A DNA stretch of 64,000 nucleotides from Pseudomonas multiresinivorans (GCF_012971725.1 NZ_CP048833.1:3348001-3412000); one strand, 5' to 3'. Counted from the first letter of the stretch, positions 57,161 through 64,000 are shown. Numbers and translations: made by a program. The notes: generated by a model not told the origin, from the sequence alone.

Positions 57161-57505
57161 ATGGCTACTGCAAATTCTACTGAAACCCTCGTTTTTTCAG
57201 GTTGGTCGACCCTGTCGACCAGGGGTCGCCAGTGCGACCAACCTGAAAAAATATCAAGTTCAGTCAGCATCGAAAACGCGCTTTCACTCATCGGGAAGAC
57301 GGTTCTTGTGGAACTGGTGTGGCCAGACGATCCTGAACCTCTGTGGTGCTGTGTCCGGATCGCTGGGGCGGTTCTGGCCCTGGAAGGCGTTTACGAGCAT
57401 CCGCACTTCATGGTGTTCAGCCTGGCCAGACCGCAAACCTATCCTGATGAGATGTTCTGGTCGGACATTCGCACGTTGCGAGTGCTGAAGGACCGAGCTG
57501 GATAA
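57161..57505 (+). CDS. Element ORF C: protein of unknown function carrying an inverted repeat in its coding sequence, copy 1
   Basis: A 114-residue protein. The first 35 residues (MATANSTETLVFSGWSTLST, RGRQCDQPEKI) are encoded by DNA dominated by a perfect inverted repeat. From residue 38 it looks like a folded domain (NALSLIGKTVLVELVWPDDP, EPLWCCVRIAGAVLALEGVY, EHPHFMVFSLARPQTYPDEM, FWSDIRTLRVLKD) with a beta-rich pattern. AGGAG lies upstream of the ATG. No family recognised. It is followed by a terminator and ends the element. Confidence 0.6.
   Translation: MATANSTETLVFSGWSTLSTRGRQCDQPEKISSSVSIENALSLIGKTVLVELVWPDDPEPLWCCVRIAGAVLALEGVYEHPHFMVFSLARPQTYPDEMFWSDIRTLRVLKDRAG
57192..57251. repeat. 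Perfect 17-bp inverted repeat in ORF C, copy 1
   Basis: TTTTTTCAGGTTGGTCG (57192-57208) and its exact complement CGACCAACCTGAAAAAA (57235-57251) flank a 26-base loop that itself contains GTCGAC near each side of CCCTG. The T-run precedes and the A-run follows the stem on both strands, so it is not an intrinsic terminator. A stable hairpin in single-stranded DNA (origin or packaging signal) or mRNA fits better. Confidence 0.85.
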
Positions 57506-57534
57506 TCTGGCGATCGCCAGCCTAGAAACGAAGG

Positions 57535-57562
57535 AAACCCCGTAGAGCGATCTGCGGGGTTT
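57535..57562 (+). terminator. Intrinsic terminator at the right end of element copy 1
   Basis: AAACCCCG and CGGGGTTT form an 8-bp stem with a 12-base loop followed by TTTG, 30 bp after the ORF C stop. Confidence 0.8.
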
Positions 57563-57595
57563 TGTGCATCTGGGCTCAGCCGCAAATACCCTAGG

Positions 57596-57686
57596 CTTCG
57601 CATAATGCCCGGCCTTATGTTGAGCGCCGTCCGGACAATACGGCGGCTCCGGGCGGCGCGTAACATAGGGCCGATTATGCGCAAGC
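57596..57686 (+). other. attP-like pair of inverted dif-like sites, copy 2
   Basis: Same structure as at 56008-56098: XerC-like arm 57597-57605, XerD-like arm 57615-57625, and the inverted partner arms at 57659-57667 and 57675-57685. Here it is also the junction between the two element copies. Confidence 0.75.
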
Positions 57687-57913
57687 CGGCCTCTCTCCCT
57701 ATCCCGCAACACTTGATCCATCAGGCGACGTTGTACGCGCCGTCTCGCGATCCTCTCGATGCCGTTTGCTACGTCCTGCACGATTACCCCAAGCTCGTTG
57801 CCGAGATCCGCCAGCTACGTCGTCGCCTTGCCGATCTGGATCAGGAGGGCGCGGATATGGATGCTCGGATCGAGGCCTTACAGTCAGCCTGCAGGGTGAT
57901 CCTGGAGCTCTGA
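57677..57913 (+). CDS. Element ORF A, copy 2
   Basis: Identical 78-residue coiled-coil-like protein to the one encoded at 56089-56325, with the start codon again inside the inverted dif-like arm. Confidence 0.5.
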   Translation: MRKPASLPIPQHLIHQATLYAPSRDPLDAVCYVLHDYPKLVAEIRQLRRRLADLDQEGADMDARIEALQSACRVILEL

Positions 57914-58175
57914 TCGGCCCGGCTATTACCAGGGTAACTCGTTGCCCTGGTGATGGCTGGGAGACAAGCGAAGCGCGTCAGCGTCGGCGCGCGGTGCCGG
58001 CCGGGAGCGCAAGGCACGAGCGGTAGGCCGAAGCCGCGGCCGACGTCCCTGTAACACGTCAGACAAAGGGGCCTCAAACAGCTCATTATTGGGTGTTCGG
58101 CCTGAAAGCCGCGCGCCACTAGGCCTCCAGAAACGGTATTTTTACCGATAATTCTGTATGTCGAATGCATATAGC

Positions 58176-58283
58176 ATGTAGAACATACATATATTTGCAT
58201 GAGTCACCGGCTCGAAATCTGCTTCTGAGCTTGGTGCGACGACTCGACGCGACAGGCTCTTCTTTTATGTAGAACATATGTAT
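58176..58283. promoter_or_regulatory. Iterons upstream of the RHH gene, copy 2
   Basis: ATGTAGAACATACATAT at 58176-58192 and ATGTAGAACATATGTAT at 58267-58283, as in copy 1; the 407-bp gap between ORF A and ORF B is otherwise non-coding. Confidence 0.6.
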
Positions 58284-58320
58284 GCCATATTGCTCTCAAA
58301 GCAACATACATAGGTTCACC

Positions 58321-58683
58321 ATGAAGATTACCGCCGACCAAACCCGCGAGCTTCTCCAGCTTCTTGTTGAGGTGGATGGGCAATCAAAAGCTGCTGCCAA
58401 ACAGGTCTTCAATGGAATCACTCCAGATGGCCGTTTAGCGCTGCTGCACGAATTACGTCGAAGAAAGTTGCTGGCGAAGTCTGCGCCGGCTCAGCAATTG
58501 CCAAAGGGCGAGGAGGAGGGTGAGAAGGTGCGCGCCGGCAAGGCTAAGAAAGTGCCTTACACGCTTCTGATGCCGCCAGATCAGCTGGAAGCTCTACGAA
58601 ATCTCGCGGAAAAGGACGATACGTCCGTTTCGCACCATATCCGGCAAGCGGTCAGGTCTTACCTGCGCACGCGGCTGGTGTAA
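58321..58683 (+). CDS. Element ORF B: ribbon-helix-helix protein, copy 2
   Basis: Identical to the 120-residue protein encoded at 56733-57095. Two intact identical copies give no sign of decay, so the duplication is recent or kept uniform by recombination. Confidence 0.7.
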   Translation: MKITADQTRELLQLLVEVDGQSKAAAKQVFNGITPDGRLALLHELRRRKLLAKSAPAQQLPKGEEEGEKVRAGKAKKVPYTLLMPPDQLEALRNLAEKDDTSVSHHIRQAVRSYLRTRLV

Positions 58684-58748
58684 TCGCTGGCTAAGGGAGC
58701 GCCAACTCCCAAAGCCAGCTAACCAAGATGATCGATAGGAGATCATGA

Positions 58749-59093
58749 ATGGCTACTGCAAATTCTACTGAAACCCTCGTTTTTTCAGGTTGGTCGACCC
58801 TGTCGACCAGGGGTCGCCAGTGCGACCAACCTGAAAAAATATCAAGTTCAGTCAGCATCGAAAACGCGCTTTCACTCATCGGGAAGACGGTTCTTGTGGA
58901 ACTGGTGTGGCCAGACGATCCTGAACCTCTGTGGTGCTGTGTCCGGATCGCTGGGGCGGTTCTGGCCCTGGAAGGCGTTTACGAGCATCCGCACTTCATG
59001 GTGTTCAGCCTGGCCAGACCGCAAACCTATCCTGATGAGATGTTCTGGTCGGACATTCGCACGTTGCGAGTGCTGAAGGACCGAGCTGGATAA
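58749..59093 (+). CDS. Element ORF C, copy 2
   Basis: Identical to the 114-residue protein encoded at 57161-57505, including the inverted repeat in its first codons. Confidence 0.6.
   Translation: MATANSTETLVFSGWSTLSTRGRQCDQPEKISSSVSIENALSLIGKTVLVELVWPDDPEPLWCCVRIAGAVLALEGVYEHPHFMVFSLARPQTYPDEMFWSDIRTLRVLKDRAG
58780..58839. repeat. Perfect 17-bp inverted repeat in ORF C, copy 2
   Basis: Arms at 58780-58796 and 58823-58839, same sequence and loop as in copy 1. Confidence 0.85.
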
Positions 59094-59122
59094 TCTGGCG
59101 ATCGCCAGCCTAGAAACGAAGG

Positions 59123-59150
59123 AAACCCCGTAGAGCGATCTGCGGGGTTT
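59123..59150 (+). terminator. Intrinsic terminator at the right end of element copy 2
   Basis: AAACCCCG and CGGGGTTT stem, as in copy 1, 33 bp before the dif site. Confidence 0.8.
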
Positions 59151-59182
59151 TGTGCATCTGGGCTCAGCCGCAAATACCCTAG

Positions 59183-59210
59183 GCTTCGCATAATGTATAT
59201 TATGTTAAAT
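59183..59210 (+). other. dif: Chromosomal dif site (XerC/XerD dimer-resolution site)
   Basis: XerC arm GCTTCGCATAA, 6-base centre TGTATA and XerD arm TTATGTTAAAT. The centre, the XerD arm and the last 8 bases of the XerC arm (CGCATAA preceded by the dyad T/C) equal the gammaproteobacterial dif consensus, and CGCATAA-TGTATA-TTATGTTAAAT is the form known from E. coli and Pseudomonas. It marks the terminus of chromosome replication, where XerCD/FtsK resolve chromosome dimers. It lies exactly at the right end of the tandem element array. Confidence 0.93.
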
Positions 59211-59724
59211 AACATATGTGAGTACTGGCAGTACTCCAGGCATTCTCTCTATCTGCTCGATCGGAACGCCAACCCCACTTTTAGGCTGACCACGCTATCG
59301 GCTGCCATGCCACCACAACGGCTTATGGCGTTGAACCAGGTCTGCGCAGACTCGAGGTGATCTGCCGAAGCGCCGTTCCACTATCTATTGACTCACTCAG
59401 CAAATGACGACGACAGCCAATCGGCTCGACTGTCCCGCGGGCGATCGGTTTCCTCCACGGCTGTACGTGCGTTTGCTTGGCTATTCGCTTGGCGTTCTGA
59501 GCGAGCCATGGACATCTCCATGGCTAAGGTGCTCATGCATAATCGCGAGCGAGCCGGCGCTTTGTCCCGACAAGGCCGACCGAACAGCTGTTTCGACGCG
59601 AGCAAAAGTGCACGCGACCTTGTGCCGCTCCAGTCGCTGGCTCTTCGGCCCCTCTTCTCTTTGGTTTCCAGGCCCCGTCGTCTCAAGGACGAACCGATGC
59701 AGGGCCGAAGACGACCCACCAGTT
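59211..59724. other. Non-coding region right of dif
   Basis: About 510 bp with no convincing gene, operator or repeat. Frames here have no ribosome-binding sites and unusual composition. GC content is lower than in the flanking genes, as often seen around dif. Confidence 0.5.
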
Positions 59725-60294
59725 TCAAGGACTGGCCGGCCCACGCTGATCTTCTTTTTCCTCACGCTCGGCGACGTTTTGTGGCGAGCCGTCCTGCGCA
59801 TTCTCCTCACCCATTTCCTCATAGGTCTTGCGCAGCTTCTGCAACTCCTCGCTGCCCATGTCGTCCAGCCCCATCAGCACCCGATGGGCGTGGTGAGTGG
59901 TACGCAGCAACTCGTCGATCTTGATGTGAAGCGCATCGGTGTCGCGGTTCTGGGTGCTCTGGATAAGGAAGACTATGAGGAAGGTGATGATGGTGGTCGA
60001 GGTGTTGATGACCAACTGCCACGTATCGTTGAAGTGAAAGAACGGGCCGCTGAGTGCCCAGCCCACCAGCAGCACGCAGGCCAGGGCGAAGGTCAGTGGG
60101 CGGCCGGCCCATTGCGAAAGGGCCTGGGCAAAGCGTGAAAAGCCCGCCCCGCCCTTCTTCCCTGCTGCTGGCTGCGTGGGATCGTGCGAAGGGGGATTTG
60201 CTTTCCGTTGATCCGCCGCTGACGGGGCGCCCCGCTGGGGCTGATGGTGGGCAGGTGAATCACTGCTCGGTCCTGTTCCGATCATGGCGTGCAC
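59725..60294 (-). CDS. Low-affinity iron permease family membrane protein
   Basis: A 189-residue protein. A hydrophilic, proline-rich N-terminus of about 50 residues precedes the family core: FSRFAQALSQWAGRPLTFAL, ACVLLVGWALSGPFFHFNDT, WQLVINTSTTIITFLIVFLI, QSTQNRDTDALHIKIDELLR. Two membrane segments are seen. QNRDTDALHIKIDELLR is diagnostic of the family named after yeast Fet4, though bacterial members have no proven iron transport. The C-terminus is acidic. A start at 60285 (MIGTG) is also possible. Confidence 0.82.
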   Translation of the reverse strand: MHAMIGTGPSSDSPAHHQPQRGAPSAADQRKANPPSHDPTQPAAGKKGGAGFSRFAQALSQWAGRPLTFALACVLLVGWALSGPFFHFNDTWQLVINTSTTIITFLIVFLIQSTQNRDTDALHIKIDELLRTTHHAHRVLMGLDDMGSEELQKLRKTYEEMGEENAQDGSPQNVAEREEKEDQRGPASP

Positions 60295-60447
60295 TCCGCT
60301 GAAGTGGGGCCTGGCCGGTAGAGACGTGGCAGCCTGTGGAGTTCAGAAAACTGCTCGGAACCCACTCCGCCAGCGAACTGTTGAAACCCTGCATTGCCGC
60401 TGTTCCCGGCCGATGCGAAACACCGCGCATCGGCCAGGCGACAAGCG

Positions 60448-60885
60448 TCAGAAACGCGGGTCGTCGATGGGCTTGGTGCCGTAATAGTCGTGGATCTGCT
60501 GGCTCCAGGTAGGGTCCTGCATGTCCGGCCAGTCGTGTTTATCGAACCCCGGCGCACTGGACAGGCGCTCCTTGTCGACGTCCAGGACGAAGCGCTTGTT
60601 GACGGTATCCAGGCGCAGCGCGCTCCAGGGCACTGCAAAGAGTTTCTCGCCCATGCCGAGGAAGCCGCCGTAGGACAGCACCGCATAGGCGACTCGGCCA
60701 CTCTGCGTATCCAGCATGATTTCCTTGATGTCGCCCAGGTCTTCGTCGCGGGTGTTGTAGACATCGTTGCCGATCAGGGTGTCGGCGCCCATCAGGTGCG
60801 GGCCCGGCCCACGACTGGAGTCGGCCTCGACGGCGACGGGGCGATTCTTGTACATGCCATAGGTATCGCGATCTTCGTAGTTCAT
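60448..60885 (-). CDS. PRC-barrel domain protein
   Basis: A 145-residue cytoplasmic protein with a PRC-barrel at about residues 30-110: GADTLIGNDVYNTRDEDLGD, IKEIMLDTQSGRVAYAVLSY, GGFLGMGEKLFAVPWSALRL, FVLDVDKERLSSAPGF. Stand-alone PRC-barrel proteins like this are common in stress-responsive loci. The start MNYEDRDTYG follows AGGAGCACTCC upstream; the longer frame is not supported. Function unknown. Confidence 0.85.
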   Translation of the reverse strand: MNYEDRDTYGMYKNRPVAVEADSSRGPGPHLMGADTLIGNDVYNTRDEDLGDIKEIMLDTQSGRVAYAVLSYGGFLGMGEKLFAVPWSALRLDTVNKRFVLDVDKERLSSAPGFDKHDWPDMQDPTWSQQIHDYYGTKPIDDPRF

Positions 60886-61327
60886 GGAGTGCTCCTGGCC
60901 ATTGGCCACGGAAGGCTGGAGCAGTTTCGCACCGGGTCGGTCGACTCTGCTCCAGGTGCGCACGGCACGGTTTGGGCCGTGCGCATCCAGCGCGGGACCG
61001 GGTGGTAGCCCGGCTCCGGCAGCTTCGGGTGAAGTGCCAGACTGGATCAGCAAGTTCCACGCCCGGTTTTCCTTGGACGAAAGAAGACGCCGTAGAGCGG
61101 CTGGGCCGGAAACTGATCGCACGGTGCAATCAGCAGAACGCCCGATCTCTCCCCGCGGCCTGTGCAAAACACCCGAGCGGCAGGAGGCAATCGGGCGCCT
61201 TCTGGCAGCGATGGTTTTCCGGTCGCACGTCACCGGATTGGCCGCAAGGCACGGGATAATTCGGTTTGAACCGGAAACCGCAACGCAAGGTCGGCATGGC
61301 ATAGAGACTCCGAAAAGGGGGAATGTC
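60886..61327. other. Divergent promoter region with GC-rich hairpin
   Basis: No gene. A perfect 9-bp hairpin, GCGCACGGC (60958-60966) and GCCGTGCGC (60976-60984), lies on the PRC-barrel side. The 61328 frame is open far upstream but with no conserved residues. The promoter of the four-gene run at 61328 onward must lie here. Confidence 0.5.
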
Positions 61328-62347
61328 ATGAAACACGACCGCTCGCACGCCCTGTCTCATCTCCTGCGCGACTTCGAACTACCGCAGGATGCTTCGCAGC
61401 AATTGCCCTTTATCGGCGCCTCGCTGCGCCAATTGATCGACGATGGGCTCGACCGACTGCCATTGCCCGCCGGCGGCGCAACGCTGCAGCGCTGGCAGGC
61501 CCTGGCGGCCGTGGCAGGCAGCGATCTGTCCCTGCTCAAACTCTACGAGGGACACACCGATGCCCTGGCCATCCTGGCGGAGCTGGACAGCGAGCCCCTG
61601 GGCGGAATCTGGGCTGTCTGGGCAGCCGACCCGCCAAGCCCCTCTGTCGAAGTAGTGGCTCGCGAAGCGGGCCACGTACGCATCAGCGGGAGCAAACCCT
61701 GGTGTTCCGGCGCAGCCGTGGTGGATCACGCACTGGTCACGGTGAAGGATGAACAGCAGCGTTCCCAACTGGTCGCCGTCTCCCTCGCCCAGCCCGGCGT
61801 AAGCGTTGGAAGCGGCGGTTGGAACGCCGTGGGAATGGCAGCCACAGCCAGTGTGGCGGTGGCCTTCGACCAGGCGCTGGCCCGCTGCGTGGGCGGCCCG
61901 CAGGAGTACCTGGAGCGTCCTGGCTTCTGGCATGGTGGCGCGGGGATCGCTGCTTGCTGGTATGGCGCCGCGGGTCGACTGGCGGATTATCTTCGCCAGG
62001 GCCATAGCGATGACCCTCACGCCATGGCGCACCTGGGAGCCGTCGATGCAGCCCTCGCCGGGGCCGCCGGTGCTCTTCGCGAATGCGCCGCGTGGATCGA
62101 CGAGAACCCCGCTGCCCCTTCGGAGCTGGCCGCCCGCCGAGTTCGTGCCCAGGTCGAAGGGGCTGTCGAGGCCGTGCAATGGCACGTTGGCCGGGCTCTC
62201 GGGGCAACGCCATTCTGTCGCGATCGACGCTTTGCACGGTTGGCCGCAGACCTGCCGGTCTTCCTCCGGCAGAGCCACGGAGAGCGCGACCTGGCGCACC
62301 TGGGCATGCACCTGAAACGTCTCGAAATCGAGTCGTGGGCGCTATGA
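61328..62347 (+). CDS. Acyl-CoA dehydrogenase-like protein
   Basis: A 339-residue protein distantly related to acyl-CoA dehydrogenases: FIGASLRQLIDDGLDRLPLP, ALAAVAGSDLSLLKLYEGHT, GGIWAVWAADPPSPSVEVVA, AGHVRISGSKPWCSGAAVVD, FWHGGAGIAACWYGAAGRLA and a helical C-terminus. ISGSKPWCSGA corresponds to the middle-domain region of flavin-binding members, but FAD ligands and the catalytic base are not clear. GGGGGAATGTC precedes the ATG. Its stop overlaps the PIG-L start (ATGA). The four coupled genes suggest one pathway modifying a small molecule or glycan. Confidence 0.78.
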   Translation: MKHDRSHALSHLLRDFELPQDASQQLPFIGASLRQLIDDGLDRLPLPAGGATLQRWQALAAVAGSDLSLLKLYEGHTDALAILAELDSEPLGGIWAVWAADPPSPSVEVVAREAGHVRISGSKPWCSGAAVVDHALVTVKDEQQRSQLVAVSLAQPGVSVGSGGWNAVGMAATASVAVAFDQALARCVGGPQEYLERPGFWHGGAGIAACWYGAAGRLADYLRQGHSDDPHAMAHLGAVDAALAGAAGALRECAAWIDENPAAPSELAARRVRAQVEGAVEAVQWHVGRALGATPFCRDRRFARLAADLPVFLRQSHGERDLAHLGMHLKRLEIESWAL

Positions 62348-63090
62348 GCCAGGCACAGAACCTCATAGGCGGCACCCGCGGCACGCCATCTTCGGTGTGG
62401 CGTGCATGCATCCAGCTCGATCGACTGCCGCGCATCCGCTGCGAAGAACTGGTGCCCACGGGGCGCCGGCTGGTCGTCGTCGCTCCGCATCCGGACGATG
62501 AAGTGCTCGGCTGTGGGGGACTTCTTGCCAGCTTGTCCGGACAGGACTGCGCAGGCCTGCTGGTTTCCGTGACGGATGGAGAAGCCAGCCATCCCGGTTC
62601 TTCACAGTGGACAGCAGACACGTTGCGGCAGACGAGAATCACGGAAAGCCGCACCGCCCTCGCCCGTCTGGGCATCGATCTCGGCCAATGGCAATGGCGA
62701 CGCTTGCGGTTGCCCGACGGGGGCGTCGCGGCGGCAGAGCTTCGCGACCAGTTGCGCGCCTTGCTACGCCCCGGCGATCGACTGGTCAGCACCTGGCGAC
62801 AGGACGGCCATTGCGATCACGAGCAGGTCGGGCTCGCCTGCGCGCAATTGGCGGCAGAGTGCGGCGCACGGCATTTCGAGACTCCGATCTGGGCGTGGCA
62901 CTGGGCCTTTCCCGGTGACCCGCGCCTGCCCTGGAGCCGCGCACATCGCCTGGACCTCGATGACGATGCCCTGCAGCGCAAGCGCCAGGCCCTCGAAGCC
63001 CACGCCAGCCAACTGCAAGGTCGCGCGCCGATCCTCAGCGCCCAGTTGCTGGAGACCCTGCTGCAGCCCTTCGAGGTGTATTTCCTGTGA
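62344..63090 (+). CDS. PIG-L family deacetylase
   Basis: A 248-residue zinc-dependent deacetylase-like protein of the LmbE/PIG-L family, which removes acetyl groups from GlcNAc-type sugars. It has the metal motif VVVAPHPDDEVLGCGG near residue 47-60, LLVSVTDGEASHPGS, RQTRITESRTALARLGID and the second metal segment GHCDHEQVGLACAQLA near 155. It overlaps both neighbours by 4 bp, so translation is coupled. Confidence 0.9.
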   Translation: MSQAQNLIGGTRGTPSSVWRACIQLDRLPRIRCEELVPTGRRLVVVAPHPDDEVLGCGGLLASLSGQDCAGLLVSVTDGEASHPGSSQWTADTLRQTRITESRTALARLGIDLGQWQWRRLRLPDGGVAAAELRDQLRALLRPGDRLVSTWRQDGHCDHEQVGLACAQLAAECGARHFETPIWAWHWAFPGDPRLPWSRAHRLDLDDDALQRKRQALEAHASQLQGRAPILSAQLLETLLQPFEVYFL

Positions 63091-63677
63091 ACGGCGAGAC
63101 ACAGGGCCTGCCTGCCGAGCATTTCGACCAGATGTACCGGGGTGACCCTGACCCCTGGTCGTTCCGTACCTCCTGGTACGAGAAGCGCAAGCGCGACCTG
63201 CTGCTCGCCAGCCTCCCCCGCATGCGCTTTCGCAGCGGCTACGAACCGGCCTGCGCCAATGGCGAAACCAGTGCCGAGCTGGCCCGGCGGGTCGAGCACC
63301 TGCTGTGCGCCGATTACAGCGCGGAGGCTGTCGCGCTGGCCCGCCATCGACTTGCTGCACTGAGCAATGTGCGGGTGCTGCGGCAGGCATTGCCCGAGCA
63401 ATGGCCGCAGGCGAAGTTTGAACTCATCGTGCTCGGCGAGCTGGGCTACTACCTTGGCGCGCAAGCCTGGCAACGGACTTGCCGGAAAGCGGCGGCGAGC
63501 CTGGCGGAGGGCGGCGTACTGCTGGCCTGTCACTGGCGGCACCCGATCGAAGGCTGCACGCTGACCGGCGATGAGGTCCATGAGGCGATCACCCTGGCGA
63601 TGGGCTTTGCGCCCAGCGTGCAGCATCTGGAGGACGACTTCCGTCTGGAACTCTGGTTCAGCGAGGCACCCGGATGA
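63087..63677 (+). CDS. NodS-like SAM-dependent methyltransferase
   Basis: A 196-residue methyltransferase starting GTG at 63087, which overlaps the PIG-L stop. EHFDQMYRGDPDPWSFRTSW, YEKRKRDLLLASLPRMRFRS, ACANGETSAELARRVEHLLC, DYSAEAVALARHRLA and LGELGYYLGAQAWQRTCRKA are the NodS pattern. The SAM-binding glycine motif is atypical (GYEPACANGETSAEL for the usual ExGxGxG). NodS N-methylates a deacetylated sugar in Nod factors, which fits the adjacent deacetylase. Confidence 0.85.
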   Translation: MNGETQGLPAEHFDQMYRGDPDPWSFRTSWYEKRKRDLLLASLPRMRFRSGYEPACANGETSAELARRVEHLLCADYSAEAVALARHRLAALSNVRVLRQALPEQWPQAKFELIVLGELGYYLGAQAWQRTCRKAAASLAEGGVLLACHWRHPIEGCTLTGDEVHEAITLAMGFAPSVQHLEDDFRLELWFSEAPG

Positions 63678-64000
63678 TTGGCATCCTCGTACCGGCACAC
63701 AACGAGGCTGCGCTGCTGGGGACCTGCCTGCGCTCCCTGCAGCAAGCAGCCTTGCATCCCGGCCTCGAGGGTGAGCCGGTCTGCATCCTCGCCGTGCTGG
63801 ATGCCTGCACCGATGAAAGCGAAACCCTCGTCGCCTCGCTGGGTATCGCCATGCTGCAGGTCCACGAGCGCAATGTCGGACACGCGCGCAGAGCCGGCGC
63901 CGCGTGGCTGCTCGCCCAGGGCGCGCGCTGGCTCGCCTGCACCGATGCCGACACCTGCGTCAGCGATGACTGGCTGGTTCGCCAGCTGGCCTTCGGCGCC
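63674..64000 (+). CDS. Glycosyltransferase family 2 protein (3' end outside window)
   Basis: The first 109 codons of a GT-A glycosyltransferase. The start MIGILVPAHNEAALLGTCLR is the canonical GT2 opening; VCILAVLDACTDESETLVAS and the metal-binding region WLACTDADTCVSDDWLVRQL (Asp-x-Asp) follow. The ATG overlaps the methyltransferase stop by 4 bp. With the deacetylase and methyltransferase upstream, a NodC/NodB/NodS-like logic for an amino-sugar product is possible. Confidence 0.9.
   Translation, partial: MIGILVPAHNEAALLGTCLRSLQQAALHPGLEGEPVCILAVLDACTDESETLVASLGIAMLQVHERNVGHARRAGAAWLLAQGARWLACTDADTCVSDDWLVRQLAFGA

Larger units (their letters stand above)
56009..57596 (+). mobile_element. dif-integrated Xer-exploiting element, copy 1 (1588 bp)
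   Basis: The first of two tandem copies. It starts at TTCGCATAATG, the XerC arm plus first core bases of dif, and ends where the same 11 bases start again at 57597. Contents in order: facing dif-like sites forming a hairpin (56008-56098), ORF A, a 400-bp non-coding stretch with repeats, ORF B (ribbon-helix-helix), ORF C with a 17-bp inverted repeat, and a terminator. No recombinase, replication or structural gene is present, so movement must use host XerC/XerD and, if phage-like, a helper phage. The architecture resembles filamentous-phage satellites, but this is inference. Confidence 0.8.
57597..59184 (+). mobile_element. dif-integrated Xer-exploiting element, copy 2 (1588 bp)
   Basis: The second tandem copy, offset exactly 1588 bp from the first and, as far as I could compare by eye, identical to it, including all three genes. 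It is bounded on the left by the internal junction site at 57597 and on the right by the intact dif at 59183-59210. A regenerated full dif at one end would allow further copies to integrate, which explains a head-to-tail array. An assembly duplication is the main alternative. Confidence 0.8.

Noticed and set aside
57192..57251. The 17-bp inverted repeat as an intrinsic terminator.
   Set aside because: On both strands the T-run comes before the stem and the A-run after it, the reverse of a terminator, and it lies inside an open gene.
59388..59924. Open frames of about 110-240 codons right of dif.
   Set aside because: They overlap each other and the start of the iron-permease gene, have odd composition and no ribosome-binding sites.

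Overview
The window is high-GC, densely coded gammaproteobacterial DNA that reads as a Pseudomonas chromosome, probably of the P. aeruginosa / P. nitroreducens / P. citronellolis lineage. The evidence is a close PvdA homologue, a pfeR-pfeS-pfeA-pfeE locus in the P. aeruginosa order, ssuD and organosulfur genes, and Pseudomonas-type REP palindromes. A consensus dif (XerCD) site at 59183-59210 places the right part of the window at the replication terminus. No rRNA, tRNA or CRISPR array was seen.

Layout. (1) 1-11 kb is a Fur-controlled hydroxamate siderophore locus. It holds a TonB receptor with an STN signalling domain (cut by the window start), a PvdE/SyrD-type ABC exporter, a divergent FecR/FecI pair, an ornithine N5-monooxygenase (pvdA), an IucB-like N-acyltransferase, a FhuF-like ferric-siderophore reductase and an orphan FhuC-like ATPase. 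No peptide synthetase lies in the window. (2) 11-15.5 kb is housekeeping-like: a UvrD-like helicase, an FKBP isomerase, a small VOC-like protein, a glycine-zipper lipoprotein and a LysR regulator. (3) 15.5-23.3 kb is a catabolic locus with a class IV aminotransferase, hydantoinase, PuuE-like amidohydrolase, RpiR regulator, class V PLP enzyme and polar amino-acid ABC transporter; its substrate is unknown. (4) 23.5-25.3 kb carries a quinone-reductase-like enzyme and a divergent LysR gene. (5) 25.5-30.9 kb is the ferric-enterobactin locus pfeE-pfeA-pfeS-pfeR. (6) 31-33.4 kb has a membrane methyltransferase-like protein, a beta-propeller and a TPR/HTH regulator. (7) 33.5-54.4 kb is rich in organosulfur and sulfur-starvation-type genes: two SsuA-like systems, flavin monooxygenases, a TonB receptor under a LacI regulator with a perfect operator, ssuD, and serine acetyltransferase. 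Small stress-type genes sit among them. (8) 54.7-55.6 kb is a DapA-family gene. (9) 56009-59184 holds two identical tandem copies of a 1588-bp element inserted at dif. (10) 59.7-64 kb has an iron-permease-family protein, a PRC-barrel protein and a translationally coupled operon (acyl-CoA dehydrogenase-like, PIG-L deacetylase, NodS-like methyltransferase, glycosyltransferase) cut by the window end.

The most unusual feature is the tandem element at dif. Each copy starts with two facing dif-like sites about 60 bp apart that can fold into one hairpin, which is the layout of the single-stranded attP of CTX-type filamentous phages. It carries only three small genes (one a ribbon-helix-helix protein), putative operator iterons, a perfect 17-bp inverted repeat and a terminator. 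It encodes no recombinase, replication or coat protein. I infer a minimal Xer-exploiting satellite element. A second unexplained system is a palindrome, GGTAACGCGTTACC, present as two pairs with identical 33-bp spacing 4.7 kb apart, one pair just upstream of an uncharacterised 86-residue basic protein.
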